Source of the DNA: a virus
DNA: 28,809 bases
Strand: one strand, 5' to 3'
IMG/VR virus record: IMGVR_UViG_3300020060_000023
Location: 1 to 28,809 of that record
In this document: in pieces, positions 13,727 through 19,858 of the stretch
Numbering within the stretch: position 1 is the stretch's first letter
How the letters are laid out: the number at the start of each line of letters is the position of its first letter
Program-made: the position numbers and the translations under genes
Notes under the pieces: generated by a model
Seen by the model: only the letters and a program-made list of their open reading frames with translations
What the model was told of the DNA's origin: nothing
Databases searched by the model: none

Positions 13727-13852
13727 TTGATATACGCGTTTGTGTGGGCGCTGACGCTGTTTCCTATGCTAGGCGCATACACCACAAAGGCATGGATACA
13801 GACGGGCCTTACAGAGCGTTCTACGCGGTCTGAGGGGCATTGTAGACAGTGA
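13727..13852 (+). CDS. Possible 41-aa membrane protein, first rightward gene
   Basis: TTG start at 13727 with AGGCAG six bases upstream. MIYAFVWALTLFPMLGAYTT is one membrane helix, followed by a hydrophilic, basic tail. A GTG at 13709 in the same frame is an alternative start. It ends 15 bases before the next gene. It contains a GTTCTAC palindrome in its coding part. Function unknown. Confidence 0.42.
   Translation: MIYAFVWALTLFPMLGAYTTKAWIQTGLTERSTRSEGHCRQ
13816..13826 (+). promoter_or_regulatory. GCGTTCTACGC operator-like palindrome
   Basis: GCGT-TCT-ACGC, inverted copy of the 9983-9993 site, with AAGGC on the same side in both. It lies within the small first gene of the rightward unit. 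Confidence 0.38.
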
Positions 13853-13867
13853 CAACGGAGGAGTGAT

Positions 13868-14074
13868 TTGGATAGCCGAGACTTGCCTTTGATACCGCTC
13901 GGATCGAAGGTCAACGGTGGGTACACGGTCGGGGCTGTGCTCTGGCTGGGAGAGCGGTATTACATGATGACCAAGGGTCGAGGTGACGTGGCGCTCATGC
14001 CTGCGGACAGCGTGGAGCTGGACACCCTAGAGGCTTCTGTTCCTTCTCGTTTGGGGGCTCCTTCGGATGATTAA
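13868..14074 (+). CDS. Unknown 68-aa protein
   Basis: TTG start with GGAGGAG upstream, a strong ribosome-binding site. The sequence is a small beta-rich domain (GGYTVGAVLWLGERYYMMT) followed by an acidic stretch. No family recognised. Its stop overlaps the next start (ATGATTAA). Confidence 0.55.
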   Translation: MDSRDLPLIPLGSKVNGGYTVGAVLWLGERYYMMTKGRGDVALMPADSVELDTLEASVPSRLGAPSDD

Positions 14075-14381
14075 CGCGCTGAGATCAGTAGCCGAAGAAC
14101 TGCGCCTTGAGGCTGACGAGAACATCGAAGGACAAAACTCTTGGCATCGAAGGCTCGCGTCCCGTATTGAGGCGGCTGTTGCCTCTGTGGCGTGGCAGCC
14201 AATCGAGACAGCCCCGAAGGACGGAACTTGGATATTGGCCGTAGCCCCTCAGAGTGTGTGCCCGCCAAAGCATCATGTTGTCAGGTGGACTAAGGGCGGC
14301 AATCTGGGCTGGTGGGGAGATTGGGGTGGTCACGAGTTCTTCGGATTCACCCAGTGGATGCACCTTCCACCGCATGCCTAA
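14067..14381 (+). CDS. DUF551-like protein
   Basis: 104 aa. The first 50 residues are helical. The rest, AWQPIETAPKDGTWILAV to FGFTQWMHLPPHA, matches the pattern of DUF551-type domains: W-P-I-x-x-x-P-K-D-G, central W residues, and a terminal W-M-x-L-P. The function of this domain is unknown but it is common in temperate phages. Overlaps both neighbours by eight bases. Confidence 0.7.
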   Translation: MINALRSVAEELRLEADENIEGQNSWHRRLASRIEAAVASVAWQPIETAPKDGTWILAVAPQSVCPPKHHVVRWTKGGNLGWWGDWGGHEFFGFTQWMHLPPHA

Positions 14382-14790
14382 GCGGGAAGAGGACAAGCCT
14401 GGTTGGTTTGGCACCCAATACGAGCTGGAAGGAAAGACGTATGGGACGTGTCTGTGGGCTGAGAGTCTTGAAGAGGCTTTTGGGGTCGCTTCGCTGCGCA
14501 ACATCGGGGAGACAGTGAGCGGCTATTGGTTTGCTCCCTTTGAGCTGCCTTCCAAGCTCTTGAGGAAGCGCACAGTGTCTCTAGAAGCCCTCCACGGAGC
14601 TGTCTTTGTAGGCTGGCTAGCATCGTGCGCAGGCGTAGCCGACTCCCAACAAATGCTCTCTGACACAGGCCTGATACATGAAATCATCCACTACATGCAA
14701 TACGGCCCTATCAACTACCCAAAGAAGGAGCTAATCAATAGAATGAAAGCCTTAGAGGAGAAAGTACCGGGTTTGGTAGCTCTTCGATGA
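14374..14790 (+). CDS. Unknown 138-aa protein
   Basis: Start ATG at 14374, overlapping the previous stop (ATGCCTAA). The N-terminus is basic (MPKREEDKPGWFGTQYELEG), then ESLEEAFGVASLRNIGETVS suggests a short alpha/beta domain; EALHGAVFVGWLASCAG is a hydrophobic helix. The end is helical. Not recognised. Coupled to a 42-aa membrane protein by ATGA. Confidence 0.58.
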   Translation: MPKREEDKPGWFGTQYELEGKTYGTCLWAESLEEAFGVASLRNIGETVSGYWFAPFELPSKLLRKRTVSLEALHGAVFVGWLASCAGVADSQQMLSDTGLIHEIIHYMQYGPINYPKKELINRMKALEEKVPGLVALR

Positions 14791-14915
14791 GTAGGACTGA
14801 CAGGGATGTGATGAGGCCCGGCGACGAATGGCGGGTACTCACATGGGGAGACTGGGCAATCATGATCTCAGCAATTGCCATCGAAATCGCCTTGATCCTC
14901 ACATTCGGTGTTTGA
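14787..14915 (+). CDS. 42-aa membrane protein
   Basis: A hydrophilic basic start (MSRTDRDVMRPGDEWR), then WAIMISAIAIEIALILTFGV, one transmembrane helix to the end. The start overlaps the previous stop by ATGA and the stop overlaps the next GTG by eight bases, so translation is very likely. Function unknown; the bordering genes give no hint. Confidence 0.55.
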   Translation: MSRTDRDVMRPGDEWRVLTWGDWAIMISAIAIEIALILTFGV

Positions 14916-15489
14916 CAAGTTCCTCGGGAAGCCCCCTCCCGTACAAAACATCGAAGAGCCCCCAAAAAGACCCGGAAGGCCCCGTAAGCCCGACTCAGAG
15001 CTGAAACAGCCTAGGAGAGACCCGGCCCGCTACTCCAAGATCACAGGCCGACTGCTTCCATCGAAGAGAAAACAAAAGCTAAAGCGCACCCACTACAAGA
15101 TCAGACGGAAGTGGTGGAGAGATAAGAGACGAGAAGTCAGAGCCGCTACAGGCTTAGCCTACGAAAGACAGTACAACGCTACGCTCAGAAGGAAGTACAT
15201 CCAGTCCCGCTCCATAGCCAAGCTCTACGCCAAGAGGAAGGGACTCGATCCCGACCAGTGGTACCAACTCACGTACGCACAGTGGGTGGTCTTGTGGGCT
15301 ACCAGCTCTGACGTAGAGCACCCCACCAAGGGACGATTGAAAGCAGCGCAAGCGACATCCAACCCCATCTCCTGCCGCTGGAAAGACTGCACATGGGCCT
15401 CTCAGATCGACAAGGAGAAGCCTTGGATGGCAGGGAATGTGGTGATTAGGTGGAATGGAGCAGCATTGCCCAACAAGCTAAGTGCATGA
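14908..15489 (+). CDS. Very basic DNA-binding-like protein, 193 aa
   Basis: GTG start at 14908. An RPGRPRKPD motif near residue 23 resembles an AT-hook. From residue 50 to 110 the protein is extremely basic and helical (RTHYKIRRKWWRDKRREVRA; KLYAKRKG). The end is less charged, with WYQLTYAQWVVLWATSS. I recognise no catalytic motif; HNH or GIY-YIG residues are absent. Possible roles are nucleic-acid binding, homing-type accessory protein, or transcription control of the genes that follow; this is inference. Confidence 0.6.
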   Translation: MFDKFLGKPPPVQNIEEPPKRPGRPRKPDSELKQPRRDPARYSKITGRLLPSKRKQKLKRTHYKIRRKWWRDKRREVRAATGLAYERQYNATLRRKYIQSRSIAKLYAKRKGLDPDQWYQLTYAQWVVLWATSSDVEHPTKGRLKAAQATSNPISCRWKDCTWASQIDKEKPWMAGNVVIRWNGAALPNKLSA

Positions 15490-15495
15490 TATATA
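15466..15495 (+). promoter_or_regulatory. Candidate promoter before the structural-gene block
   Basis: TTGCCC (15466-15471), 18-base spacer, TATATA (15490-15495), at the end of the basic-protein gene. A second TATAAA lies at 15561-15566 without a good -35. Confidence 0.3.
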
Positions 15496-15754
15496 ACACT
15501 ACCACTATATCACTCTACTTATTTGCACCAACTTGGGGAACTTTCGTCGCTCTTTGTTGTTATAAAGGGGTCCGTGGTGAATCTTAGCCGGGACGCATGA
15601 GGCGAAGCAGAGCCTCCGTGCACAAGCGGTAACACGTTAATCCCCCGCTATTACTTTCACGGTGTCTGCCCCGTCGCAACAAGACAGACTGGCGCCCCGC
15701 GGCGAAACATCAACAAGTAACAACAAACATCACTCTGCGGAGTGAGGAGACAAC
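15490..15754 (+). other. Structured 5' untranslated region
   Basis: No gene. Stems: GAGGC/GCCTC (15599-15616), AGCGG/CCGCT (15625-15649) and CACTC/GAGTG (15731-15744), the last abutting the GAGGAGA ribosome-binding site of the next gene, so it may control its translation. GGGACGC and CGTTAAT also occur in the structured block before the holin. Confidence 0.4.
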
Positions 15755-16090
15755 ATGGTAACAACCGAATATAGGGTGCGCCCTGTTCAACGTTACGTTC
15801 TCACCAAATACACCAGCACCACGTCAGACGACGCAGGCGTTGCCCTCGTCGGCGGCAGTCACCCCATCGGGGAGTTCGACAACCTTGAGCGTGCTCTCTC
15901 CGCCAAGGAAGCATTTGAGGCGATCCGTGAGTCTATTCCGGGCCACAAAGAACTATTCGCTGTGGTTGAACGTGGCTTCGACATTATCACCCAAGTCTTC
16001 TACGCCGACACGAAAGAATCGGCGGAAGCGCTCGCCAAAGAAATGTTCCAGAAGACCGGAAACGAGTGGCGAGTGTTCTACCCCGCATAA
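15755..16090 (+). CDS. Unknown 111-aa protein
   Basis: ATG preceded by GAGGAGACAAC, close to the shared leader. The protein alternates strands and helices: YVLTKYTSTTSDDAGVALVG, LERALSAKEAFEAIRE, ELFAVVERGFDIITQVFY and ESAEALAKEMFQKT. Possibly a small alpha/beta fold. First gene of the block that leads to the structural genes; abundance is suggested by the strong RBS. Function unknown. Confidence 0.58.
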   Translation: MVTTEYRVRPVQRYVLTKYTSTTSDDAGVALVGGSHPIGEFDNLERALSAKEAFEAIRESIPGHKELFAVVERGFDIITQVFYADTKESAEALAKEMFQKTGNEWRVFYPA

Positions 16091-16131
16091 CAAGCAACAC
16101 CCCTCCCCAACACGGCGACAAGCAACTCTCC

Positions 16132-16689
16132 ATGTCTACCCATCAAGCTCTCAGCGCTCTCATCACCCGCAACAAGGCGGTTGACGAATCCACCAACCGT
16201 CTGTCCCAGTTCCTCGTCCAGCGTTCAGTGCCGAACGTGGCACGCCTCACCACGGCGTTCACCGGCCCCGCTGCTGTTGATCTCGCGGTTGTCCCCGGCC
16301 TCCTCATCACCAACAGCGTCGGCTTCAACGGCGGTGCTGCTGTCGTTGGTGGGCGTACTTATTCGTTTCGAGCCTACCTGCCTTGCACCATCAACGGCAC
16401 CTCGGGCGGAACGATTGACTGGTCGGGCGGCACCGCCACGATCTCGGCGTTCCAAGCCACGGGCCTCAATCACATCACGGCCACAGCGCCGAACTTGCTG
16501 AAGACCACCACGTTGGCCGGTCTCACGATGAACGCTGCCGCTGCATACACCCTCTCGGTTGTCGAAGGTGTGTTCACTGCGTCCAGCTCGGGCTCGTTTG
16601 GTCCGCGCCTCGCGACGTTCACAGGCACGGCTACCGCTCCGATCCTCGGTGCCGGTGCGTACCTCGAACTGACTGAAATCGCTTCGTAA
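16132..16689 (+). CDS. Beta-rich probable virion protein, paralogue A
   Basis: 185 aa. Helical start (STHQALSALITRNKAVDEST), then a beta-rich Gly/Thr/Ala domain. It shares with the next gene the blocks RS-PN near residue 31, VGGR-Y-AYLP, GVF--S-SGS-G-R, and the ending AYLELTEIA. Two such adjacent copies suggest capsid decoration or tail-appendage subunits. GGCGACAAGCAACTCTCC precedes the ATG, the shared leader with a short insertion. Confidence 0.62.
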   Translation: MSTHQALSALITRNKAVDESTNRLSQFLVQRSVPNVARLTTAFTGPAAVDLAVVPGLLITNSVGFNGGAAVVGGRTYSFRAYLPCTINGTSGGTIDWSGGTATISAFQATGLNHITATAPNLLKTTTLAGLTMNAAAAYTLSVVEGVFTASSSGSFGPRLATFTGTATAPILGAGAYLELTEIAS

Positions 16690-16691
16690 GT

Positions 16692-17252
16692 ATGACCACC
16701 TCGCACCAGGCTCTCGGTAAAGCCGTCCAGCAAACGCTCAGCAACGCCGAGGACCTGAAGCTCGCACGGACGCTGATTGAGCGCAGCACTCCCAACATCG
16801 TCTACAGCACTGCCGCCCAAGTCGTTACAGGAGAGACGCTTACAGCGAGCACCTTCCTCCTGCTGACTCTCGGCACGGGGTTCAATTCCAATGCCGCTTG
16901 CGTGGGAGGCCGGGCCTACATCCTGGACGCCTACCTGCCGTTCGGTGGCCTAGGCGGCGGTGGCGGTATCAAGGTTGACCTCGCGGCCGGCGATGTCCAG
17001 ATAAGCAATGCGCAGTTCACGTACACGCAATGCACGTCCGATGATCCGTCTCTCGTCACTGTCACCAACACCAACTTGCTGAATACGCCTGTTGGGTCGG
17101 ACAACGTGGACATCATCGTCACTCGTATCTCGGGTGTCTTTGTAGTAACAGGCGGTGGGTCCATTGGGGTTCGCTTCGCTGAGAACACCGCCACGGATTC
17201 CGCCACGCTGCTCGGCAGAGCCTATTTGTCTATCACGGAGATTGCTCAGTAA
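16692..17252 (+). CDS. Beta-rich probable virion protein, paralogue B
   Basis: 186 aa, tandem relative of the previous gene: the same helical start (TSHQALGKAVQQTL), RSTPNIV, VGGRAYILDAYLPF, ISGVFVVTGGGSIGVRF and YLSITEIA. It is more Gly-rich in the centre (GGLGGGGG), so the two have diverged in surface loops while keeping ends. Its stop overlaps the next ATG (TAATG). Confidence 0.62.
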   Translation: MTTSHQALGKAVQQTLSNAEDLKLARTLIERSTPNIVYSTAAQVVTGETLTASTFLLLTLGTGFNSNAACVGGRAYILDAYLPFGGLGGGGGIKVDLAAGDVQISNAQFTYTQCTSDDPSLVTVTNTNLLNTPVGSDNVDIIVTRISGVFVVTGGGSIGVRFAENTATDSATLLGRAYLSITEIAQ

Positions 17253-17389
17253 TGTTCTATCTATTGGTTGCAGCCGCTGCACTGTGCGTTGTCTATCTGG
17301 GCATGAAGGCCCTTGGCTATAGCCCGAGTGCAGTGTGGAAAGCCGGCATCAAGTGGATAAAAGACACTTGGGCCAACTGGCAGAACTGA
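17252..17389 (+). CDS. 45-aa membrane protein
   Basis: MFYLLVAAAALCVVYLGMKA is one transmembrane segment, then a short basic aromatic region (WKAGIKWIKDTWANWQN). Start overlaps the previous stop (TAATG). It lies before a second membrane protein and the lysis genes, so a holin, pinholin or spanin-helper role is possible. Confidence 0.5.
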   Translation: MFYLLVAAAALCVVYLGMKALGYSPSAVWKAGIKWIKDTWANWQN

Positions 17390-17502
17390 TCGACTACGCC
17401 GCTTGGATAGTCGTCATTGCAATTGTAGTGACGGTGATTGTCTGGATTCGTATTCTTACAGGATTGTTCGGACTCTTAGGCAAGACCATCTGGAGACAAT
17501 GA
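17368..17502 (+). CDS. 44-aa membrane protein
   Basis: TTG start overlapping the previous gene by 22 bases. ELIDYAAWIVVIAIVVTVIV is a long hydrophobic helix, followed by WIRILTGLFGLLGKTIWRQ. Its stop overlaps the next ATG (ATGA), which is the main support; the ribosome-binding site is weak. Possible lysis or membrane accessory protein. Confidence 0.45.
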   Translation: MGQLAELIDYAAWIVVIAIVVTVIVWIRILTGLFGLLGKTIWRQ

Positions 17503-17633
17503 TGACTGGAACTGGTAACGGCATCACGAAGACAGGCGGCAGTCCTGAGAAGGGCACCACCGACTGCATCGAACGCGACAGCTTCATCGAACGAGACGAA
17601 ACATTCATGGGCTCTACGTCCAAAGGCGGTTAA
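17499..17633 (+). CDS. Unknown 44-aa hydrophilic protein
   Basis: Starts MMTGTGNGITKTGGSPEKG with TGGAGACA directly upstream. Hydrophilic and probably disordered, DCIERDSFIERDETFMG in the middle. Function unknown. Overlap ATGA with the membrane protein before it. Confidence 0.42.
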   Translation: MMTGTGNGITKTGGSPEKGTTDCIERDSFIERDETFMGSTSKGG

Positions 17634-17640
17634 CAAGTTT

Positions 17641-17993
17641 CAACCTGAGTAGTGCGGCGTGGAAGGACACGCGGAAAACCCCGTTAATGTTGGGACGCCT
17701 TACGGCAAGGGACGCCATCCGTAAGGTCTGGGGCTAGAGAGACTGCACAGTCGGAATCGGTATCAAGCCCGATCACTACTCGGGAATCTTTTCAGCAACG
17801 CGACACCCCCCTTACGCTTGGGCAGACAAAGGATTGTCTGACAAAGAACAAATCGTCACCTTTGAGACCGGCCGGATGAAAAGCCCGTCTCTCTGAGTCC
17901 TCGCGGTACACGGCCCTCCTCTATCTCTCGCCGTTGCCGATTCGATTTGTCCCAAGCACCTTTTGTTGGCGCTCCGCTGCGCAGCATCCCTCC
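17641..17993 (+). ncRNA. Candidate structured non-coding RNA before the holin
   Basis: About 350 bases with no supported gene and several perfect stems in order: GCGTG/CACGC (17657-17672), CCTTACGG/CCGTAAGG (17698-17726, 8 bp), GACT/AGTC (17741-17752), CCCGA/TCGGG (17768-17784), and CAGACA/TGTCTG (17823-17840). The block is flanked by direct repeats GTTTCAA (17637-17643, 18024-18030). I could not fit it to a known riboswitch or group I intron. It could be an untranslated regulatory RNA or mobile insert. Confidence 0.35.
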
Positions 17994-18027
17994 AGCCCCC
18001 ACTGTCTAGTCGGGGCTTTAATTGTTT
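17994..18027 (+). terminator. Terminator-like stem before the holin
   Basis: AGCCCC (17994-17999) pairs with GGGGCT (18012-18017), 12-base loop, then TTTAATTGTTT. It stands just before the holin, so may attenuate lysis-gene transcription. Confidence 0.42.
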
Positions 18028-18038
18028 CAAATCTCCTT

Positions 18039-18278
18039 ATGGAACATCCCGTTGCTGGCGAAGCGTTGAAAGCGACCCCTGTCGCTCTCTATGCCGCCGC
18101 CGATGCCGCTACCAGCTCTTTCAGTTTCACCATCCCTGAAATCATCAGCTATTTCACCTTGATCTACGCGACTGGTCTCGCGATTCAGACGCTCTGGAAG
18201 GGGTGCAAGTGGCTCCGAGAATATTGGGGCGAACGCCACATCAGACGCACCGAAAAGCGCCGTCGCAAGAGAACGTAA
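18039..18278 (+). CDS. Putative holin, one membrane span
   Basis: 79 aa. FTIPEIISYFTLIYATGLAI (residues 32-51) is a single membrane span, and KCKWL-REYWGERH plus a strongly basic tail RRTEKRRRKRT follow, typical of small phage holins with a cytoplasmic positive tail. It is one base before the endolysin gene. Class II/III topology is inferred. The ATG at 18039 has no purine-rich site (ATCTCCTT precedes), so initiation may depend on coupling or RNA structure; longer frames upstream lack better starts. Confidence 0.55.
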   Translation: MEHPVAGEALKATPVALYAAADAATSSFSFTIPEIISYFTLIYATGLAIQTLWKGCKWLREYWGERHIRRTEKRRRKRT

Positions 18279-18279
18279 T

Positions 18280-18747
18280 TTGGCTTCCCAGATTCGCTCC
18301 TTCGCAACGGGAGCAGGTAGTGCTCTAGCACTAGCAGCAACACTCGTCATGGCGTTCGAGGGGTACATCCCTATGACGTACCGTGATGCAGTCGGAATCA
18401 ATACAGCCTGCTTTGGTCACACAGGGCCGGATGTAACACCAGGCAAGACATACACGAAAGAGGAATGCGACCGCCTTCTGCATGGCGACCTCCTCGAAGC
18501 CTACACAGCGGTTCAGCAGTGTGTCCGCGTTCCACTGAAACCCACACAGTCTGCTGCCCTGGTTTCGTTCACGTTTAACGTGGGCACCAATGCCTTCTGC
18601 GGATCGACGCTCGTAAAGCGCATCAACGCAGGAGAGCTTCCCGCAGCCTGCGCAGAAATCTCCCGCTGGCACTACGCACGCGGCATCAGTCTCCGAGGGC
18701 TCGTCAAGAGACGCGCAGCAGAACGTGCGCTCTGTGAATCAGCGTAG
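18280..18747 (+). CDS. SAR endolysin, lysozyme (GH24) family
   Basis: 155 aa from a TTG. Residues 10-26 (TGAGSALALAATLVMAF) are a weakly hydrophobic Ala/Gly-rich signal-anchor-release segment. It is followed by E27-x8-D36-x5-T42 (FEGYIPMTYRDAVGINT), exactly the catalytic spacing of P21/P1-type GH24 lysozymes that cleave the peptidoglycan backbone. Length fits the family. Such endolysins are exported by the host sec system, held in the membrane and released on depolarisation by a (pin)holin. The cysteines at 44, 64 and others could make regulatory disulphides. Confidence 0.85.
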   Translation: MASQIRSFATGAGSALALAATLVMAFEGYIPMTYRDAVGINTACFGHTGPDVTPGKTYTKEECDRLLHGDLLEAYTAVQQCVRVPLKPTQSAALVSFTFNVGTNAFCGSTLVKRINAGELPAACAEISRWHYARGISLRGLVKRRAAERALCESA

Positions 18748-18775
18748 CGACTCCCACAACTAACAGCAGAACTCA

Positions 18776-19084
18776 ATGGCAGTAAATCCCCGATACCTTT
18801 CTGAGTCTTTCGACGAAACAGCCGCGAGTGAAAACATCCTCCAAGCTCGTCATGTCTTCGAGAAGGGCAACCCGCTCTACGCGCTAGTCCACGTCTCCAA
18901 CACCTTCACTGGCTCTGTGCAGCTTGAATGCTCCCCGCCTGATGCCGCCGCGTGGGTTGCTTGCGCTACGGCCATCACTGCCGCTGGCGCTGTCTCCGTT
19001 CTCATCCCCGCTGATGCTGACTACCGCTTCAACGTGACGATGGAATCGGGAGACATTGATTGCTTCATGGCTCTGCCGGCGTGA
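18776..19084 (+). CDS. Unknown beta-rich protein, 102 aa
   Basis: VSNTFTGSVQLECSPPDAAA and WVACATAITAAGAVSVLIPA give a beta-sandwich-like domain similar to small phage virion or appendage proteins. VTMESGDIDCFMALPA ends it. It precedes the tail-appendage-like genes and overlaps the next one by GTGA. Function unknown. Confidence 0.52.
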   Translation: MAVNPRYLSESFDETAASENILQARHVFEKGNPLYALVHVSNTFTGSVQLECSPPDAAAWVACATAITAAGAVSVLIPADADYRFNVTMESGDIDCFMALPA

Positions 19085-19854
19085 TTTGGCTTGCAGCCAC
19101 TCTTACATCAATCATAGGAATCGCAGCGATTGTAGCCGCATACAAGCGACGTGTAGTCAATGTCGCCACAGTTAACGAAGGCGTAGACGAGTTCTACGAC
19201 TTCATCGGGGGCACTGCTCCTTTTCAGGAACTCGTCAGTGGTGGTGGCTCGATCGTTAGCACGGTCAGCCCAACCCAGCATCCCGGCTATTACCCCGGCG
19301 CTGTAGCCACTTCGATTACATCGGCCGCTGATAGTGCAGGTTTGTTGTCCTACGGGACAACCGAACTCCGCCTCGATCAGGGATCGTCCGACCTCCAAGC
19401 GAGGCTATCGGCGCAGCTCGATCCGTTCCCGATCAACACGGCCCTCTACAAACGTAAAGGCGGCTTCGGCTTCTTTGAGCGCAACGCCAACACGGACATC
19501 CGAGACGGCACTGCTCTCGGTGCCTATTTCTACTTCGATGGTGACACGTCGGGCAACTGGATTTGTAAGGTTGTCTCCGCCGCTGCCACGAACACGTTCA
19601 TCACCACCCAGCCTGTTGAGTACGCTGATCTCTATCTGCGCATCATCGTCAACCCCGCGCAGACGTTCTTCTACGTCAACAACGTCCTCGTCTACACGGG
19701 GACACAGGGCGGCACCGCTCTAGCTGGAGTCTATTGCCAGTTTGGATTCCGCGAGTGGAAGACGGACAACGGCGCTGAAGTCGGCTCTTGCTACGACGCA
19801 ATCAAGCTCCTTCAGAAGCTCGCCACTCCGCGCCAGTTCGCAGCCGTAACGTAA
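19081..19854 (+). CDS. Probable appendage protein with N-terminal membrane helix
   Basis: 257 aa. IWLAATLTSIIGIAAIVAAY is a membrane helix followed by KRRVVNV. The rest is beta-rich (FFERNANTDIRDGTALGAYF; YADLYLRIIVNPAQTFFYVN) and could be a lectin- or jelly-roll-like domain. A membrane helix on a virion-type protein is odd: a secreted or membrane-anchored receptor-modifying protein is an alternative. GTG 19081 overlaps the previous stop (GTGA). Confidence 0.52.
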   Translation: MIWLAATLTSIIGIAAIVAAYKRRVVNVATVNEGVDEFYDFIGGTAPFQELVSGGGSIVSTVSPTQHPGYYPGAVATSITSAADSAGLLSYGTTELRLDQGSSDLQARLSAQLDPFPINTALYKRKGGFGFFERNANTDIRDGTALGAYFYFDGDTSGNWICKVVSAAATNTFITTQPVEYADLYLRIIVNPAQTFFYVNNVLVYTGTQGGTALAGVYCQFGFREWKTDNGAEVGSCYDAIKLLQKLATPRQFAAVT

Positions 19855-19858
19855 TCGT

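Noticed and set aside
17641-18038. Group I intron
   Set aside because: CCTGAG and several stems recall such introns, but no P7 partner (an ATAGTC-like segment in the right place) or G-ended 3' site could be placed, and the flanks do not join one gene.
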